From NCBI GenBank assembly GCA_947503585.1, contig CANNEJ010000039.1, positions 1 through 9,712 of the forward strand: a stretch of 9,712 nt of DNA, read 5' to 3'. The position numbers and the translations under genes were made by a program. The notes under the pieces were generated by a model. The model was not told where the DNA came from. It did no database searches and saw nothing but the letters and a program-made list of their open reading frames with translations. Shown one piece after another: positions 1 to 7,355 of this stretch (position 1 is the stretch's first letter; every line of letters begins with the position of its first letter). Source of the stretch: Anaerolineales bacterium. Lineage in GTDB: Bacteria > Chloroflexota > Anaerolineae > Anaerolineales > UBA11657.

Positions 1-791
1 CCACTGCCCAAGCAGTCGACCACCGGCAGCCTGTGTTCAGTGCCCACAGCCGTCAGCTCGCTAATGCCGGGCTCCGTGGCAAAGCCCTCAATGCGAAAAT
101 TGCTATGATGCACGCGCAAGAGCAGCGCCACCTTCAGCTTTTCATCACCGATTGCGCTGGCGTAGTCGCGGGTATGCGTGCGGTTGGTGGTGCCAACTTC
201 CACAAGGCGCGCGCCGGATTGCTTCATCACATCCGGGATGCGGAAGCCGCCGCCGATTTCCACCAGCTGCCCGCGCGAAATTACCACCCCCTTGCCCTTG
301 GCGAGGCCGGTGAGTGCCAGCAATAGCGCGGCAGCGCAGTTGTTCACTACCAGCGCATCTTCTGCGCCGGTGAGCTGACGCAGCAAGGCTGCCGGGTGTA
401 CATTGCGCGAGCCGCGTTTGCCAGTGTGCGGATCGTACTCCAGCGTGCAGTAGTCGTCTGCAATTGCGAGCATGGCAGCCTGCGCTGCTTTGGAGAGCGG
501 CGCCCGGCCCAGGTTGGTGTGAATGATCACGCCGGTGGCATTGGTAACCGCATGCAGCGTGGGCGCTGCTTGTTCAGCCAATTGCTGCGAAATGGCATCC
601 AATATTTCGGCCGTGCTAACCGCAGCGTTGGTTCCAGCTGGCTCGCGCATGGTCTCCCGCTGCGTATCTAGAACCGTGCGCGCAGCTGCGAGGGTGAGCG
701 GGCGCCCGTAGCGTGCTTGAAGTTCTAAAGCTTGCGGGCTTTGCAGCAGAGTCTCCACGGCCGGCAGCGCCCGGCGCGCATCAGCGGCCAC
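1..791 (-). CDS. selA: SelA, L-seryl-tRNA(Sec) selenium transferase (selenocysteine synthase), 3' end cut by window edge
   Basis: SelA is a cytoplasmic PLP enzyme that converts seryl-tRNA(Sec) to selenocysteinyl-tRNA(Sec) using selenophosphate. The frame is open for 263 residues from GTG 791-789 to the left edge; the family is usually about 460 residues, so the C-terminal part is missing. Family blocks are visible in order: N-terminal ALPAVETLLQS, then HTNLGRAPLS, TLEYD followed by GKRGSRNVHPA, GAEDALVVNNCAAALLLAL, VVISRGQLVEIGGGFRIPDV, EVGTTNRTHTRDY, a HHSNFRIEGF block and PVVDCLGSG at the very edge. These are the diagnostic SelA motifs in canonical order. The PLP lysine (Lys295 in E. coli, in a SFSGDK block) lies beyond the window. 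The GTG start overlaps the last 11 bases of the upstream membrane gene, which suggests translational coupling. An earlier in-frame GTG cannot be excluded. The family asparagine triplet here reads NNC. Identity is secure; the exact start is less so. Confidence 0.95.
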   Translation of the reverse strand, partial: MAADARRALPAVETLLQSPQALELQARYGRPLTLAAARTVLDTQRETMREPAGTNAAVSTAEILDAISQQLAEQAAPTLHAVTNATGVIIHTNLGRAPLSKAAQAAMLAIADDYCTLEYDPHTGKRGSRNVHPAALLRQLTGAEDALVVNNCAAALLLALTGLAKGKGVVISRGQLVEIGGGFRIPDVMKQSGARLVEVGTTNRTHTRDYASAIGDEKLKVALLLRVHHSNFRIEGFATEPGISELTAVGTEHRLPVVDCLGS

Positions 792-1185
792 TATCGGGGT
801 CCCAGCGGCTGCGTTCACGCACTTCCAGCAGCCATTCAATGAAGATAAAGATGGCGGCCAGCAGCGCTGTCATCTCCCACGTGAGCGTGCGCGCAATTTG
901 CAGCCAGGCGCATATCGCAGCCAGCAGTGCCGGCCACAGCGCGCGCCGCAACAACACATGCGCTGGAGCCGGCGCGCGCCCAAAACGCCGGTTTAGGTGG
1001 CGCACTACCGGCAAAAGCGTGCCGGTCATTGCGCTCAGCCCGAGCATGAAGAACAGCCAGCGTGCATCGGCGGTAGGCACGGTGAAAAGCCACAGCGCCA
1101 GCACGCCCAGCCAGCCGACAACTGCAAGCACAGCGGCCGCAAGGTCCAGGCCCAGCAGTAGGTTTGGCTTTGTTTCTTGCTGCAT
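781..1185 (-). CDS. Small four-helix membrane protein of unknown function, upstream of and overlapping selA
   Basis: This encodes 134 residues. Hydrophobic segments at about residues 9-34, 42-62, 84-101 and 103-121 predict four membrane helices. A short basic stretch (about 63-70, HLNRRFGR) between helices 2 and 3 and a charged tail (LEVRERSRWDPDSGR) probably face the cytoplasm. No catalytic or metal-binding motif is visible. A pattern of leucine/tryptophan-rich helices ending in a RERSxW tail resembles small hypothetical proteins I associate with Anaerolineae, but that is from memory. It is the first gene of a two-gene unit: the selA GTG start lies inside its last codons, so the two are very likely co-transcribed and perhaps translationally coupled. 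The ATG at 1185 is only 8 bases from a TATAAT box on the same strand, so the message may be leaderless. The function is not recognisable. Confidence 0.8.
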   Translation of the reverse strand: MQQETKPNLLLGLDLAAAVLAVVGWLGVLALWLFTVPTADARWLFFMLGLSAMTGTLLPVVRHLNRRFGRAPAPAHVLLRRALWPALLAAICAWLQIARTLTWEMTALLAAIFIFIEWLLEVRERSRWDPDSGR

Positions 1186-1193
1186 TGCATGCG

Positions 1194-1199
1194 ATTATA
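1194..1199 (-). promoter_or_regulatory. Candidate -10 box (TATAAT) for the membrane protein-selA unit
   Basis: On the minus strand a perfect TATAAT spans 1199-1194 and ends 8 bases before the ATG at 1185. With the usual 6-8 base distance from -10 box to transcription start, the RNA would begin at or within a base or two of the ATG, giving a leaderless mRNA. I see no good -35 hexamer at 16-19 base spacing, so the call rests on the -10 match and its position. Confidence 0.45.
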
Positions 1200-1226
1200 G
1201 CTTGGGCATTTGGCTAGCTATGCGCG

Positions 1227-1255
1227 TTCGCAATTGTTGAGAGCATAAGTATAAT
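1227..1255 (+). promoter_or_regulatory. Promoter of the ABC-F/LCP/RecD2 cluster
   Basis: TTCGCA (1227-1232, four of six matches to TTGACA), a 17-base spacer and a perfect TATAAT (1250-1255) form a sigma-70-type promoter. Predicted transcription start is near 1262. The upstream ATG at 1254 sits inside this -10 box and so cannot be the start on this transcript, which supports initiation at ATG 1290 with a leader of about 28 bases. No clear Shine-Dalgarno sequence precedes 1290. Confidence 0.6.
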
Positions 1256-1289
1256 GAAGGCAGCCTGCCCGCTAGCGGCAGCGTTGCCC

Positions 1290-3197
1290 ATGTCGCTGCT
1301 TACATTTAACTCGCTTGGCAAATCGTTTGGCGCTGCCGATATATTCGCCGGTTTAAGCGGCGCCGTGCCGGCTGGCGCCCGCATTGCGCTGGTGGGTGCC
1401 AACGGCAGCGGCAAGACCACCCTGCTGCGCATTCTGGCTGGGGAAGACAATCCTGATCAGGGTGGGGTGCATCGCGCGCGCACGGTGCGGCTGGGATACC
1501 TGCCGCAAGTGGTGCCACAGACTGCAGCCGCACATACTTTGTGGGAGGAAATGTGCACGGCATTTTCCGCGCTGCTCGCACAGCAGGCTGAGCTGCGCAG
1601 TTTGGAGGAGGCAATGGCTGCGCCCAAACAGCGCGCCAGCGCGCTGGAACGCTATGGCGTGTTGCAGCACGAGTTTGAGGAAGCCGGCGGCTACACCTAC
1701 GAGGCGCAAATCCGGCAGACGCTGCAAGGACTGGGATTTTCTGCAGCGCACCACACACTGCCACTCTCCCAGCTCTCGGGCGGGCAGCGCACGCGCGCGC
1801 TGATGGGGCGCCTGCTGCTGGAGCGGCCGGACCTGCTGCTGCTGGACGAGCCCACCAATCATCTGGATATCAGTGGCGTGGAATGGCTGGAGGGTTGGCT
1901 GCGCTCCTGGAGTGGTGCGGTGCTGATTGTCTCGCATGACCGCTACTTCCTGGACGAAACCGCGCAGCTGATTTGGGAGCTGCAGCCTGCCCGGCTGGAG
2001 AGCTACCCGGGCAACTACAGCGCTTACGCCAATCAACGCGCAGAACGCCACCTGCGGCAGGCGACCGAATTTGAAACGCAGCAGGCGCAGATTGCGCGCG
2101 AGCAGGATTACATCCGGCGCAACATTGCCGGGCAGAACACCAAGCAGGCACAGGGGCGCCGGCGCCGGCTGGACCGCTTGCTGTCCGGCACGCACGAGAA
2201 TGACCGGCTGGTGGACCGGGTTACAACGCGCAAGCAGCTGCGCATCAACCTGACCGGCACCAAGCGCTCGGGTGACCGCGTGCTGGAGACGACTGACTTG
2301 CGCGTGGGCCATGCTGATGACCAGCGCGTGCTGCTGGCCGTGCCGGATTTGCTGCTGTGGCGCGGCGAGGTGGCAGCGCTCATCGGGCCAAACGGCGTGG
2401 GCAAGACTACGCTGCTAAAGATGCTGCTGGGCGAGCTGCCGCCGCTGGGCGGATCGATCCGGCTGGGGGCCAGCCTGCAAGTAGGTTATTTTGCGCAGGC
2501 ACATGAGGGATTGCGCAACGAAATGAGCGTACTGCAAGAGCTGCAAGACACAAAATATATGCCGGAGGGGCAGGCGCGCGATTATCTGGCGCAGTTTCTT
2601 TTTCCGCGCGACGATGTTTACAAGCCGGTGGCGGTGCTTTCCGGCGGCGAGCGTGGCCGGCTGGCGCTTGCCAAGCTTTCATTGCAAGGCGCAAACTTTT
2701 TGCTGCTGGATGAACCCACCAACCACCTTGACATTCCAGCGCAGGAAGTTCTGGAAGCCGTGCTTGCCAATTTTGCCGGCACAATCCTGCTTGTGTCGCA
2801 TGACCGCTATTTGATTGAGAAGCTGGCCACGCAGGTGTGGCTGGCAGAGAATGGAATCCTGCAAGTGTTTAATGGGCCGTACCATGAGTTTGCTGCGCTG
2901 CGCCGGGCGCGCGCACTGCCCGCCCCCGTGGCAGCCGCAGCAGTGCCACGCGCGGCGCGCACCCCCGCCCAGCCGCGCAAACAGCCGGACAAGGCCGCCC
3001 GCAAGAAAGCCGAGCAGGTGTCCGGGCTGGAGCAAGCGATTGCAGTGTTGGAGCAGCACGCGCTGGAACTGGCGGCCAGCTTGGAGCGCGCGGGCGTGGC
3101 ACAGGATGTGCCCGGCCTGCAGCGCCTGGGCCGCGAGTACGAGCAGCTGCAGCATGAGCTCTCCAGCAAGCTTGACGAGTGGACGGCGCTGAATTGA
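1290..3197 (+). CDS. ABC-F family ATPase (ribosome-associated, duplicated ABC domains)
   Basis: ABC-F proteins are soluble twin-ATPase proteins without membrane domains that act on the ribosome, as translation factors (EttA, Uup, YheS types) or in antibiotic protection. Numbering from ATG 1290 (635 residues): domain 1 has Walker A GANGSGKTT (Lys42), signature LSGGQ near 162-166 and Walker B LLLLDEPTNHLD (Asp186-Glu187). A charged, helical inter-domain linker follows at about 245-330, rich in Gln and Arg. Domain 2 has Walker A GPNGVGKTT (Lys372), signature LSGGE near 450-454 and Walker B DEPTNHLD (Asp474-Glu475). An Ala/Pro/Lys-rich stretch leads to a C-terminal coiled coil (about 570-635). 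The start at 1290 (MSLLTFNSLGKSFG) matches the usual ABC-F N-terminus; the in-frame ATG at 1254 lies inside the -10 box. All catalytic residues are present. I cannot assign the subclass or say whether it confers resistance. It is the first gene of a same-strand cluster. Confidence 0.93.
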   Translation: MSLLTFNSLGKSFGAADIFAGLSGAVPAGARIALVGANGSGKTTLLRILAGEDNPDQGGVHRARTVRLGYLPQVVPQTAAAHTLWEEMCTAFSALLAQQAELRSLEEAMAAPKQRASALERYGVLQHEFEEAGGYTYEAQIRQTLQGLGFSAAHHTLPLSQLSGGQRTRALMGRLLLERPDLLLLDEPTNHLDISGVEWLEGWLRSWSGAVLIVSHDRYFLDETAQLIWELQPARLESYPGNYSAYANQRAERHLRQATEFETQQAQIAREQDYIRRNIAGQNTKQAQGRRRRLDRLLSGTHENDRLVDRVTTRKQLRINLTGTKRSGDRVLETTDLRVGHADDQRVLLAVPDLLLWRGEVAALIGPNGVGKTTLLKMLLGELPPLGGSIRLGASLQVGYFAQAHEGLRNEMSVLQELQDTKYMPEGQARDYLAQFLFPRDDVYKPVAVLSGGERGRLALAKLSLQGANFLLLDEPTNHLDIPAQEVLEAVLANFAGTILLVSHDRYLIEKLATQVWLAENGILQVFNGPYHEFAALRRARALPAPVAAAAVPRAARTPAQPRKQPDKAARKKAEQVSGLEQAIAVLEQHALELAASLERAGVAQDVPGLQRLGREYEQLQHELSSKLDEWTALN

Positions 3198-3247
3198 AAC
3201 GTGATCAATTTTTGACGCGGCGCGCGCTGTTGTTGTGCTGATTTCCA

Positions 3248-4774
3248 ATGCGCTACCTGTTTAACTTTTTCTCGTGGCTCATGCGGCGCTCTAGCCGTGA
3301 TGTAAAGCCGCGCAGTGCGCCACCGCCGGCGCGCCAAAACCGCAGCGCTTCGCCGCAAGCGCCGCAGCGGCCCGCGCCGCCGCCGGACCAAAAGCCGTTG
3401 TCAGCTTTGGCGGCAGGCGTACTGATCGGTTTTTTTCTGCTTGCAGTTGGCGTATCAAGCGCCCTGATTTATTCAACGGTGCGGGACTGGGTGGCAACCG
3501 GCACGGTGCCCGGCCTTGCAGCGCTGGTACTCCGCAGTCCTTTAGCTGGGGGTGCGGTTGACCAACCGCCGGATGCTGCCAGCGCGGACGGCGCTGGTGA
3601 GACCGGAAAATATTTATGGAACAGCAGCGAGCGCGTCACCGTGCTTGTGATGGGCATCGATCAGCGCGCCGGTCTTGAGCTCGACACTGCTTATCGCACG
3701 GACACCATGATGCTCGTAACGCTTGATCCGCTGGGCAAGCGCGCAGGCATGCTTTCGATCCCGCGCGACCTGTATGTGCAGATTCCCGGCTTTGCGGGGC
3801 GTGACCGCATCAACACCGCCAACTTTAAAGGCGACGCGCAAAAACTGCCGGGCGGCGGCCCGGCACTGGCAATGGAAACTGTAACTGCAAACCTTGGGAT
3901 CGCAACAGACTATTACCTGCGCATCAACTTCACCGCATTTGAAGCTTTCATTGATGAGCTGGGTGGCATTGAATTGGATGTCCCCGTGGCTTTGGATGAC
4001 CCCACGTATCCGGACTGCTGCTACGGCTATGATCCGTTTTACATTGCGGCTGGCCGCCAGCTGCTAGACGGCAAAACTGCCCTGAAGTATGCGCGCACGC
4101 GCAAGACCAATGGTGGTGATTTTGACCGCGCCACACGCCAGCAGCAGGTGCTGCTGGCGGTGCGCGACAAACTGTTTGACCTGAACTTCATGCCACAGCT
4201 CTTGCTGCGCGCGCCCGCGCTTTACAGCATGCTTTCCGGCAGCCTTGATACTAACCTCTCGCTGGACCAGTTGGTGGGGCTGGCGTTGCTCGCGCAGAGC
4301 ATCGAACGCAAGAATATTCAATCGGCTGTCATTGACAGCAAATACATCCTAAACGAATTTGTAACCGCGGACGGCAAGCAGGTGGTGGCGCTGGATGAGC
4401 AGGCCTTCCGTGAGTTGCGCACGGAAATGTTTTACACCCCGGGCCCGGAGCCTTCTGCCACACTGGATGTGGAGCGCCAGGCGGCGGAAGAACAAGCCTC
4501 AATCGAAGTGCTTAACGGCGCAGCGCAGGCGGGTATCGCGCAAAATACAGCCGATTACCTGCTAAAAAACGGTTTCAATGTTGTAAGCGTTGGCAATGCG
4601 GACCGCTACAACTACGACACCACTATCATCTACGATTACACGGGCCGTTACTACACAACGCGCTGGCTTTCTGAAAAATTCAACCTGCGGCCGCAGAGCA
4701 TTGTTTCCTTGCGCGATCCCAACAGCAATGTTGATGTGCGCATAGTGGTGGGCGGAGACTTTACGCTGCCGTAG
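3248..4774 (+). CDS. LytR-CpsA-Psr (LCP) family cell-wall glycopolymer ligase with LytR_C domain
   Basis: LCP proteins transfer undecaprenyl-phosphate-linked glycopolymers onto peptidoglycan or other envelope acceptors, outside the membrane. The protein has 508 residues: a Pro/Arg-rich cytoplasmic N-terminus (1-50), one transmembrane anchor at about 53-77, an Ala/Gly/Asp-rich spacer, the LCP catalytic domain (about 130-305) and a C-terminal LytR_C domain (about 418-505, from SIEVLNGA). Expected LCP residues are visible: VMGIDQR (about 134-140), YRTDTMML with Arg150 and Asp152, SIPRDLYV with Arg173 and Asp174, RINTANF (Arg187), ALKYARTRK with Arg283 and Arg285, and GGDFDRATRQQQ with Asp293, Arg294 and Arg297. 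These are the phosphate/Mg-binding residues known for the family. An adjacent Cys257-Cys258 pair lies in the extracytoplasmic domain. It starts 50 bases after the ABC-F stop with no terminator between and no strong RBS. The family call is firm; the substrate is unknown. Confidence 0.94.
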   Translation: MRYLFNFFSWLMRRSSRDVKPRSAPPPARQNRSASPQAPQRPAPPPDQKPLSALAAGVLIGFFLLAVGVSSALIYSTVRDWVATGTVPGLAALVLRSPLAGGAVDQPPDAASADGAGETGKYLWNSSERVTVLVMGIDQRAGLELDTAYRTDTMMLVTLDPLGKRAGMLSIPRDLYVQIPGFAGRDRINTANFKGDAQKLPGGGPALAMETVTANLGIATDYYLRINFTAFEAFIDELGGIELDVPVALDDPTYPDCCYGYDPFYIAAGRQLLDGKTALKYARTRKTNGGDFDRATRQQQVLLAVRDKLFDLNFMPQLLLRAPALYSMLSGSLDTNLSLDQLVGLALLAQSIERKNIQSAVIDSKYILNEFVTADGKQVVALDEQAFRELRTEMFYTPGPEPSATLDVERQAAEEQASIEVLNGAAQAGIAQNTADYLLKNGFNVVSVGNADRYNYDTTIIYDYTGRYYTTRWLSEKFNLRPQSIVSLRDPNSNVDVRIVVGGDFTLP

Positions 4775-4775
4775 T

Positions 4776-4792
4776 GCAGCGCAGCGCGCTGC
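4776..4792 (+). other. Perfect intercistronic hairpin between the LCP and RecD2 genes
   Basis: Directly after the LCP stop codon, GCAGCGC (4776-4782) and GCGCTGC (4786-4792) form a perfect 7-base-pair stem with a 3-base loop (AGC). The sequence after it (CTTAACG) has no T tract, so it is not a classical intrinsic terminator. It ends 9 bases before the GTG start of recD2 and could influence translation or 3'-end stability of the upstream message. The same two arms form the outer stem of the hairpin after recD2. Confidence 0.5.
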
Positions 4793-4801
4793 CCTTAACG
4801 C

Positions 4802-7012
4802 GTGGATACCCTTGAAGGCGTTGTAGAGCGCCTCACATACCGCAACGCTGAAAACGCATACACGGTACTGCGTTTGCGCAGCGCGGCTGCAGCGGGCGCG
4901 GAAATAGTAACTGTGGTGGGCAATCTGCCGGAGCTGAAGCCCGGCGCGAACCTGCGCCTCGCGGGCGTCTGGAGCAGCCACCCGGACCATGGCCGGCAGT
5001 TCCGGGCGCAGACGTGCGAGTTGCTGCCGCCGGCCACATTGGAGGGCATCCGGCGCTACCTGGGCTCCGGTTTGGTGAAGGGCATTGGCCCCAAGACCGC
5101 CGAGCGCATCGTGCAGCACTTTGGCATGGACACACTGCAAATCATAGAGCAGGATGCGCTGCGCCTGAGCGAAGTGCCGGGCCTTGGTGTGCAGCGCGCC
5201 ACCCTCATTGCGGCTGCGTGGAACGAGCAGCGCGCGGTGAAGCACCTGATGATTTTTTTGCAGGGGCATGGCCTAAGTACTGTGCTGGCGCTTAAGGTGC
5301 ACCGCCAGTATGGCAACGACGCGCTGCAGGTGGTGCAGCAGGATCCGTACCGGCTGGCACGCGACATCTGGGGCATTGGTTTTAAGACGGCAGACAAACT
5401 GGCGCAGGCGCTTGGTTTGCCGTTAGATTCTCCAGCGCGCATTGGGGCTGGTATTGCGTTTTGTCTGCATGAGAGCGCCAACAGCGGGCATGTATATTGC
5501 CCGGAAAGCGAGCTGGTGCTGCAAGCAGTAGAGCTGTTGGGCGTCAGCGCTGCCGTGGTGGCGCCCGTGCTGGCGCGCCTTGCAAACGGCGACCCGCTTT
5601 GTGCGGAGTTGCTGCCGGCGGGCGGGCCGCAGCCGGGCAGCGCAAGCGGCGAGCGCGCCATCTATCTTGCGCAGCTGCATCGGGCGGAGGTGGGTGTCGC
5701 ACAGTGCGTGCAGCGTTTGCTGCGGACGCCTGCGTCCAGCCTGAATGCAGTGCGCCAGCAGCCGCTGGCCATGCAAAGTTTTGCAAGTGAAGCTGGCGTT
5801 GAAGTGTCCGCGGAGCAGGCTGCCGCCGTGCAGCATGCGCTGCACAACAAAATCTCCATCATCACCGGCGGGCCGGGCACCGGTAAAACCACTTGCCTGC
5901 GCGCGCTGGTGGCACTGCTGCTGGCGCGCGGCATGCGCGTGGCGCTGGCCAGCCCCACGGGCCGCGCTGCCAAGCGCCTGGGCGAAGCCACCGGCCAGCC
6001 CGCAAAAACCATTCACCGGCTGTTGGGTTTCCAGCCCGGCGGGGGTTTTTTGCACAACGAGCACAACCCGCTGGCGCTGGACTTGTTGATTGTGGATGAG
6101 GCCAGCATGCTGGACTTGCTGCTAACGCACAGCTTGCTGCGTGCGCTGCCGCCGCAGAGCCACCTGCTGCTGGTGGGAGATGTGGACCAGCTGCCCGCGG
6201 TGGGCGCGGGCGATGTGCTGCGCGACTTAATGCGCGCAGCTGGCGTGGTTGTTACGCGCCTGGCATTTATTTTCCGCCAGGCGCAGCAATCGCTGATTGT
6301 CAGCAATGCGCACCGCGTGAACCTGGGCCAGGCACCGCTCTACAACCAAACCGGGCAGGACTTTTTTTTGGCGGCTGCCGACGGGCCGCAGGATGCCGCC
6401 GAGCGTGTGGTGGAGCTGGTGCAGCAGCGCATCCCCGGAAAATTTAATTTGGATCCGCTGCTGGATGTGCAGGTGCTGGCGCCCATGTATCGCGGCGACG
6501 CCGGTGTGTCCAACCTGAACCAGCGCCTGCAGGCGGCGCTCAACCCGCCGGCAGCCGGGCGGGTAGAGCGTGTGATTGGCGGGCGCCTGCTGCGCAGCGG
6601 CGACAAGGTGATGCAGACGCGCAACAACTACAACAAGGATGTGTTCAATGGCGACATGGGGCGTATCAGTGCAATTGATTTGGAGAATGCCTGCCTGACC
6701 GTGGAGTTTGACGCCGGCGGCGCGGCGGCACGCAGCGTGCAATATGAATGGAGCGAAGTGGACGAGCTACAGCTTGCGTATGCGATAACCGTGCACAAGG
6801 CACAGGGCGCGGAGTACCCTGCCACGGTAGTAGTGCTGCTTGCGCAGCACTATATGCTGCTGCAGCGCAACTTGTTGTATACCGCCATCACGCGCGCCAA
6901 GCAGCTGTGCGTGTTGGTGGGCACGCAGCGCGCGATTCAAATGGCAGTAAAGAATGACAGGGTTGCGCAGCGCTACAGCGGACTGGCGGCCCGCTTGCAG
7001 GCAGCGCCGTGA
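4802..7012 (+). CDS. recD2: RecD2-type SF1B DNA helicase (RecD/TraA family)
   Basis: RecD2 is a 5'-3' DNA helicase found mostly in bacteria lacking RecBC and is linked to repair and replication-fork maintenance. The protein has 736 residues, normal for RecD2 and longer than E. coli RecD. The N-terminus (LEGVVERLTYRNAENAYTVL) is the expected OB-like start, which supports the GTG at 4802. Helix-hairpin-helix segments follow (GSGLVKGIGPKTAERIV at about 85-105, EVPGLGVQRA at about 123-132, IWGIGFKTADKL further on). Helicase motifs: Walker A GGPGTGKTT (356-364, Lys362), ASPTGRAAKRL (motif Ia), Walker B VDEAS (Asp432-Glu433), GDVDQLPAVGAGDVL (from 459, Gln463), an IFRQA motif, VHKAQG (664-669) and TAITRAK with arginine finger Arg698. 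It starts 27 bases after the LCP stop and is probably in the same transcript. No Shine-Dalgarno sequence is evident. All key residues are present. Confidence 0.95.
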   Translation: MDTLEGVVERLTYRNAENAYTVLRLRSAAAAGAEIVTVVGNLPELKPGANLRLAGVWSSHPDHGRQFRAQTCELLPPATLEGIRRYLGSGLVKGIGPKTAERIVQHFGMDTLQIIEQDALRLSEVPGLGVQRATLIAAAWNEQRAVKHLMIFLQGHGLSTVLALKVHRQYGNDALQVVQQDPYRLARDIWGIGFKTADKLAQALGLPLDSPARIGAGIAFCLHESANSGHVYCPESELVLQAVELLGVSAAVVAPVLARLANGDPLCAELLPAGGPQPGSASGERAIYLAQLHRAEVGVAQCVQRLLRTPASSLNAVRQQPLAMQSFASEAGVEVSAEQAAAVQHALHNKISIITGGPGTGKTTCLRALVALLLARGMRVALASPTGRAAKRLGEATGQPAKTIHRLLGFQPGGGFLHNEHNPLALDLLIVDEASMLDLLLTHSLLRALPPQSHLLLVGDVDQLPAVGAGDVLRDLMRAAGVVVTRLAFIFRQAQQSLIVSNAHRVNLGQAPLYNQTGQDFFLAAADGPQDAAERVVELVQQRIPGKFNLDPLLDVQVLAPMYRGDAGVSNLNQRLQAALNPPAAGRVERVIGGRLLRSGDKVMQTRNNYNKDVFNGDMGRISAIDLENACLTVEFDAGGAAARSVQYEWSEVDELQLAYAITVHKAQGAEYPATVVVLLAQHYMLLQRNLLYTAITRAKQLCVLVGTQRAIQMAVKNDRVAQRYSGLAARLQAAP

Positions 7013-7041
7013 GGGCACGGGCCGGCAGCAGTTGCTGTTCG

Positions 7042-7089
7042 GCAGCGCAAGCGTTGCGCGCGGTACGCGCCGGCGCTGCGCTTATTTTT
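7042..7089 (+). terminator. Rho-independent terminator after recD2
   Basis: GCAGCGC (7042-7048) pairs with GCGCTGC (7073-7079), and inside it GCGCG (7056-7060) pairs with CGCGC (7066-7070) around a 5-base loop. The T-rich tract TTATTTTT follows at 7082-7089. The polarity fits termination of the plus-strand cluster ending at 7012. The tract overlaps the stop codon of the convergent yacG-like gene; on the minus strand no T tract follows the hairpin, so it probably acts mainly in one direction. Confidence 0.7.
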
Positions 7090-7348
7090 CCTGAATCCAG
7101 CGCCGGATGATTTCTGCGAGTGCCTCGGGGTTTTGCTCGGCAATGCGCTGCATTGCGCGCTTTGGCTGGTTTTCGCGGGGGGCGCGGCCCGGTGGTTCGG
7201 CAGTGGCGGCCGTCCCCGCAGCGCTTCCAAGATTCTTGCAGCGCTGTGAGCAAAAAGGCCGGAAACGAAAATCCGCCATTGGCCGTTTGCAGCGCGTGCA
7301 GTTGTATTGGGCCGGGCCGGCCGGCGACGCAGCCCCATTGCTGTTCAT
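7082..7348 (-). CDS. yacG: YacG-type zinc-finger protein with C-terminal extension
   Basis: YacG is a small zinc-binding protein that in E. coli inhibits DNA gyrase. The visible core is YNCTRCKRP followed by RFRPFCSQRCKNLG. This gives a C-x2-C ... C-x3-C zinc site and the FRPFCS(K/Q)RC signature of YacG, with 12 residues between the cysteine pairs against 15 in E. coli YacG. Numbered from ATG 7348 (88 residues), the ligands are Cys17, Cys20, Cys33 and Cys37. A Pro/Arg-rich linker and a predicted helix (ENQPKRAMQRIAEQNPEALA onward, ending IQEK) follow; E. coli YacG is about 65 residues and lacks this. An in-frame ATG at 7357 would add three residues, but it overlaps the -10 box, so 7348 is preferred. 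The gene is convergent with recD2 and divergent from the 7439 gene. The zinc-finger call is good; gyrase inhibition is not shown by sequence. Confidence 0.8.
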   Translation of the reverse strand: MNSNGAASPAGPAQYNCTRCKRPMADFRFRPFCSQRCKNLGSAAGTAATAEPPGRAPRENQPKRAMQRIAEQNPEALAEIIRRWIQEK

Positions 7349-7355
7349 GCAGCGC

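Noticed and set aside
33..671. Several short plus-strand frames near the left edge
   Set aside because: All are antisense to selA, whose motifs are unambiguous on the minus strand.
713..1240. A 175-codon plus-strand frame
   Set aside because: It is antisense to the selA start and the membrane gene; Ser/Arg/Ala-rich low-complexity translation with no motif.
1254..1289. Upstream ATG of the ABC-F gene as start
   Set aside because: It sits inside the TATAAT box, and the extra 12 residues do not match ABC-F N-termini; MSLLTFNSLGKSFG from 1290 does.
1353..2312. A 319-codon minus-strand open frame
   Set aside because: It lies entirely antisense to the ABC-F gene, is rich in Gln/Arg/His typical of reverse-complement reading of GC-rich DNA, and shows no family motif.
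3212..3240. TTGACG in the ABC-F/LCP gap as a separate promoter for the LCP gene
   Set aside because: No -10-like hexamer lies at suitable spacing; the downstream sequence is GTGCTG.
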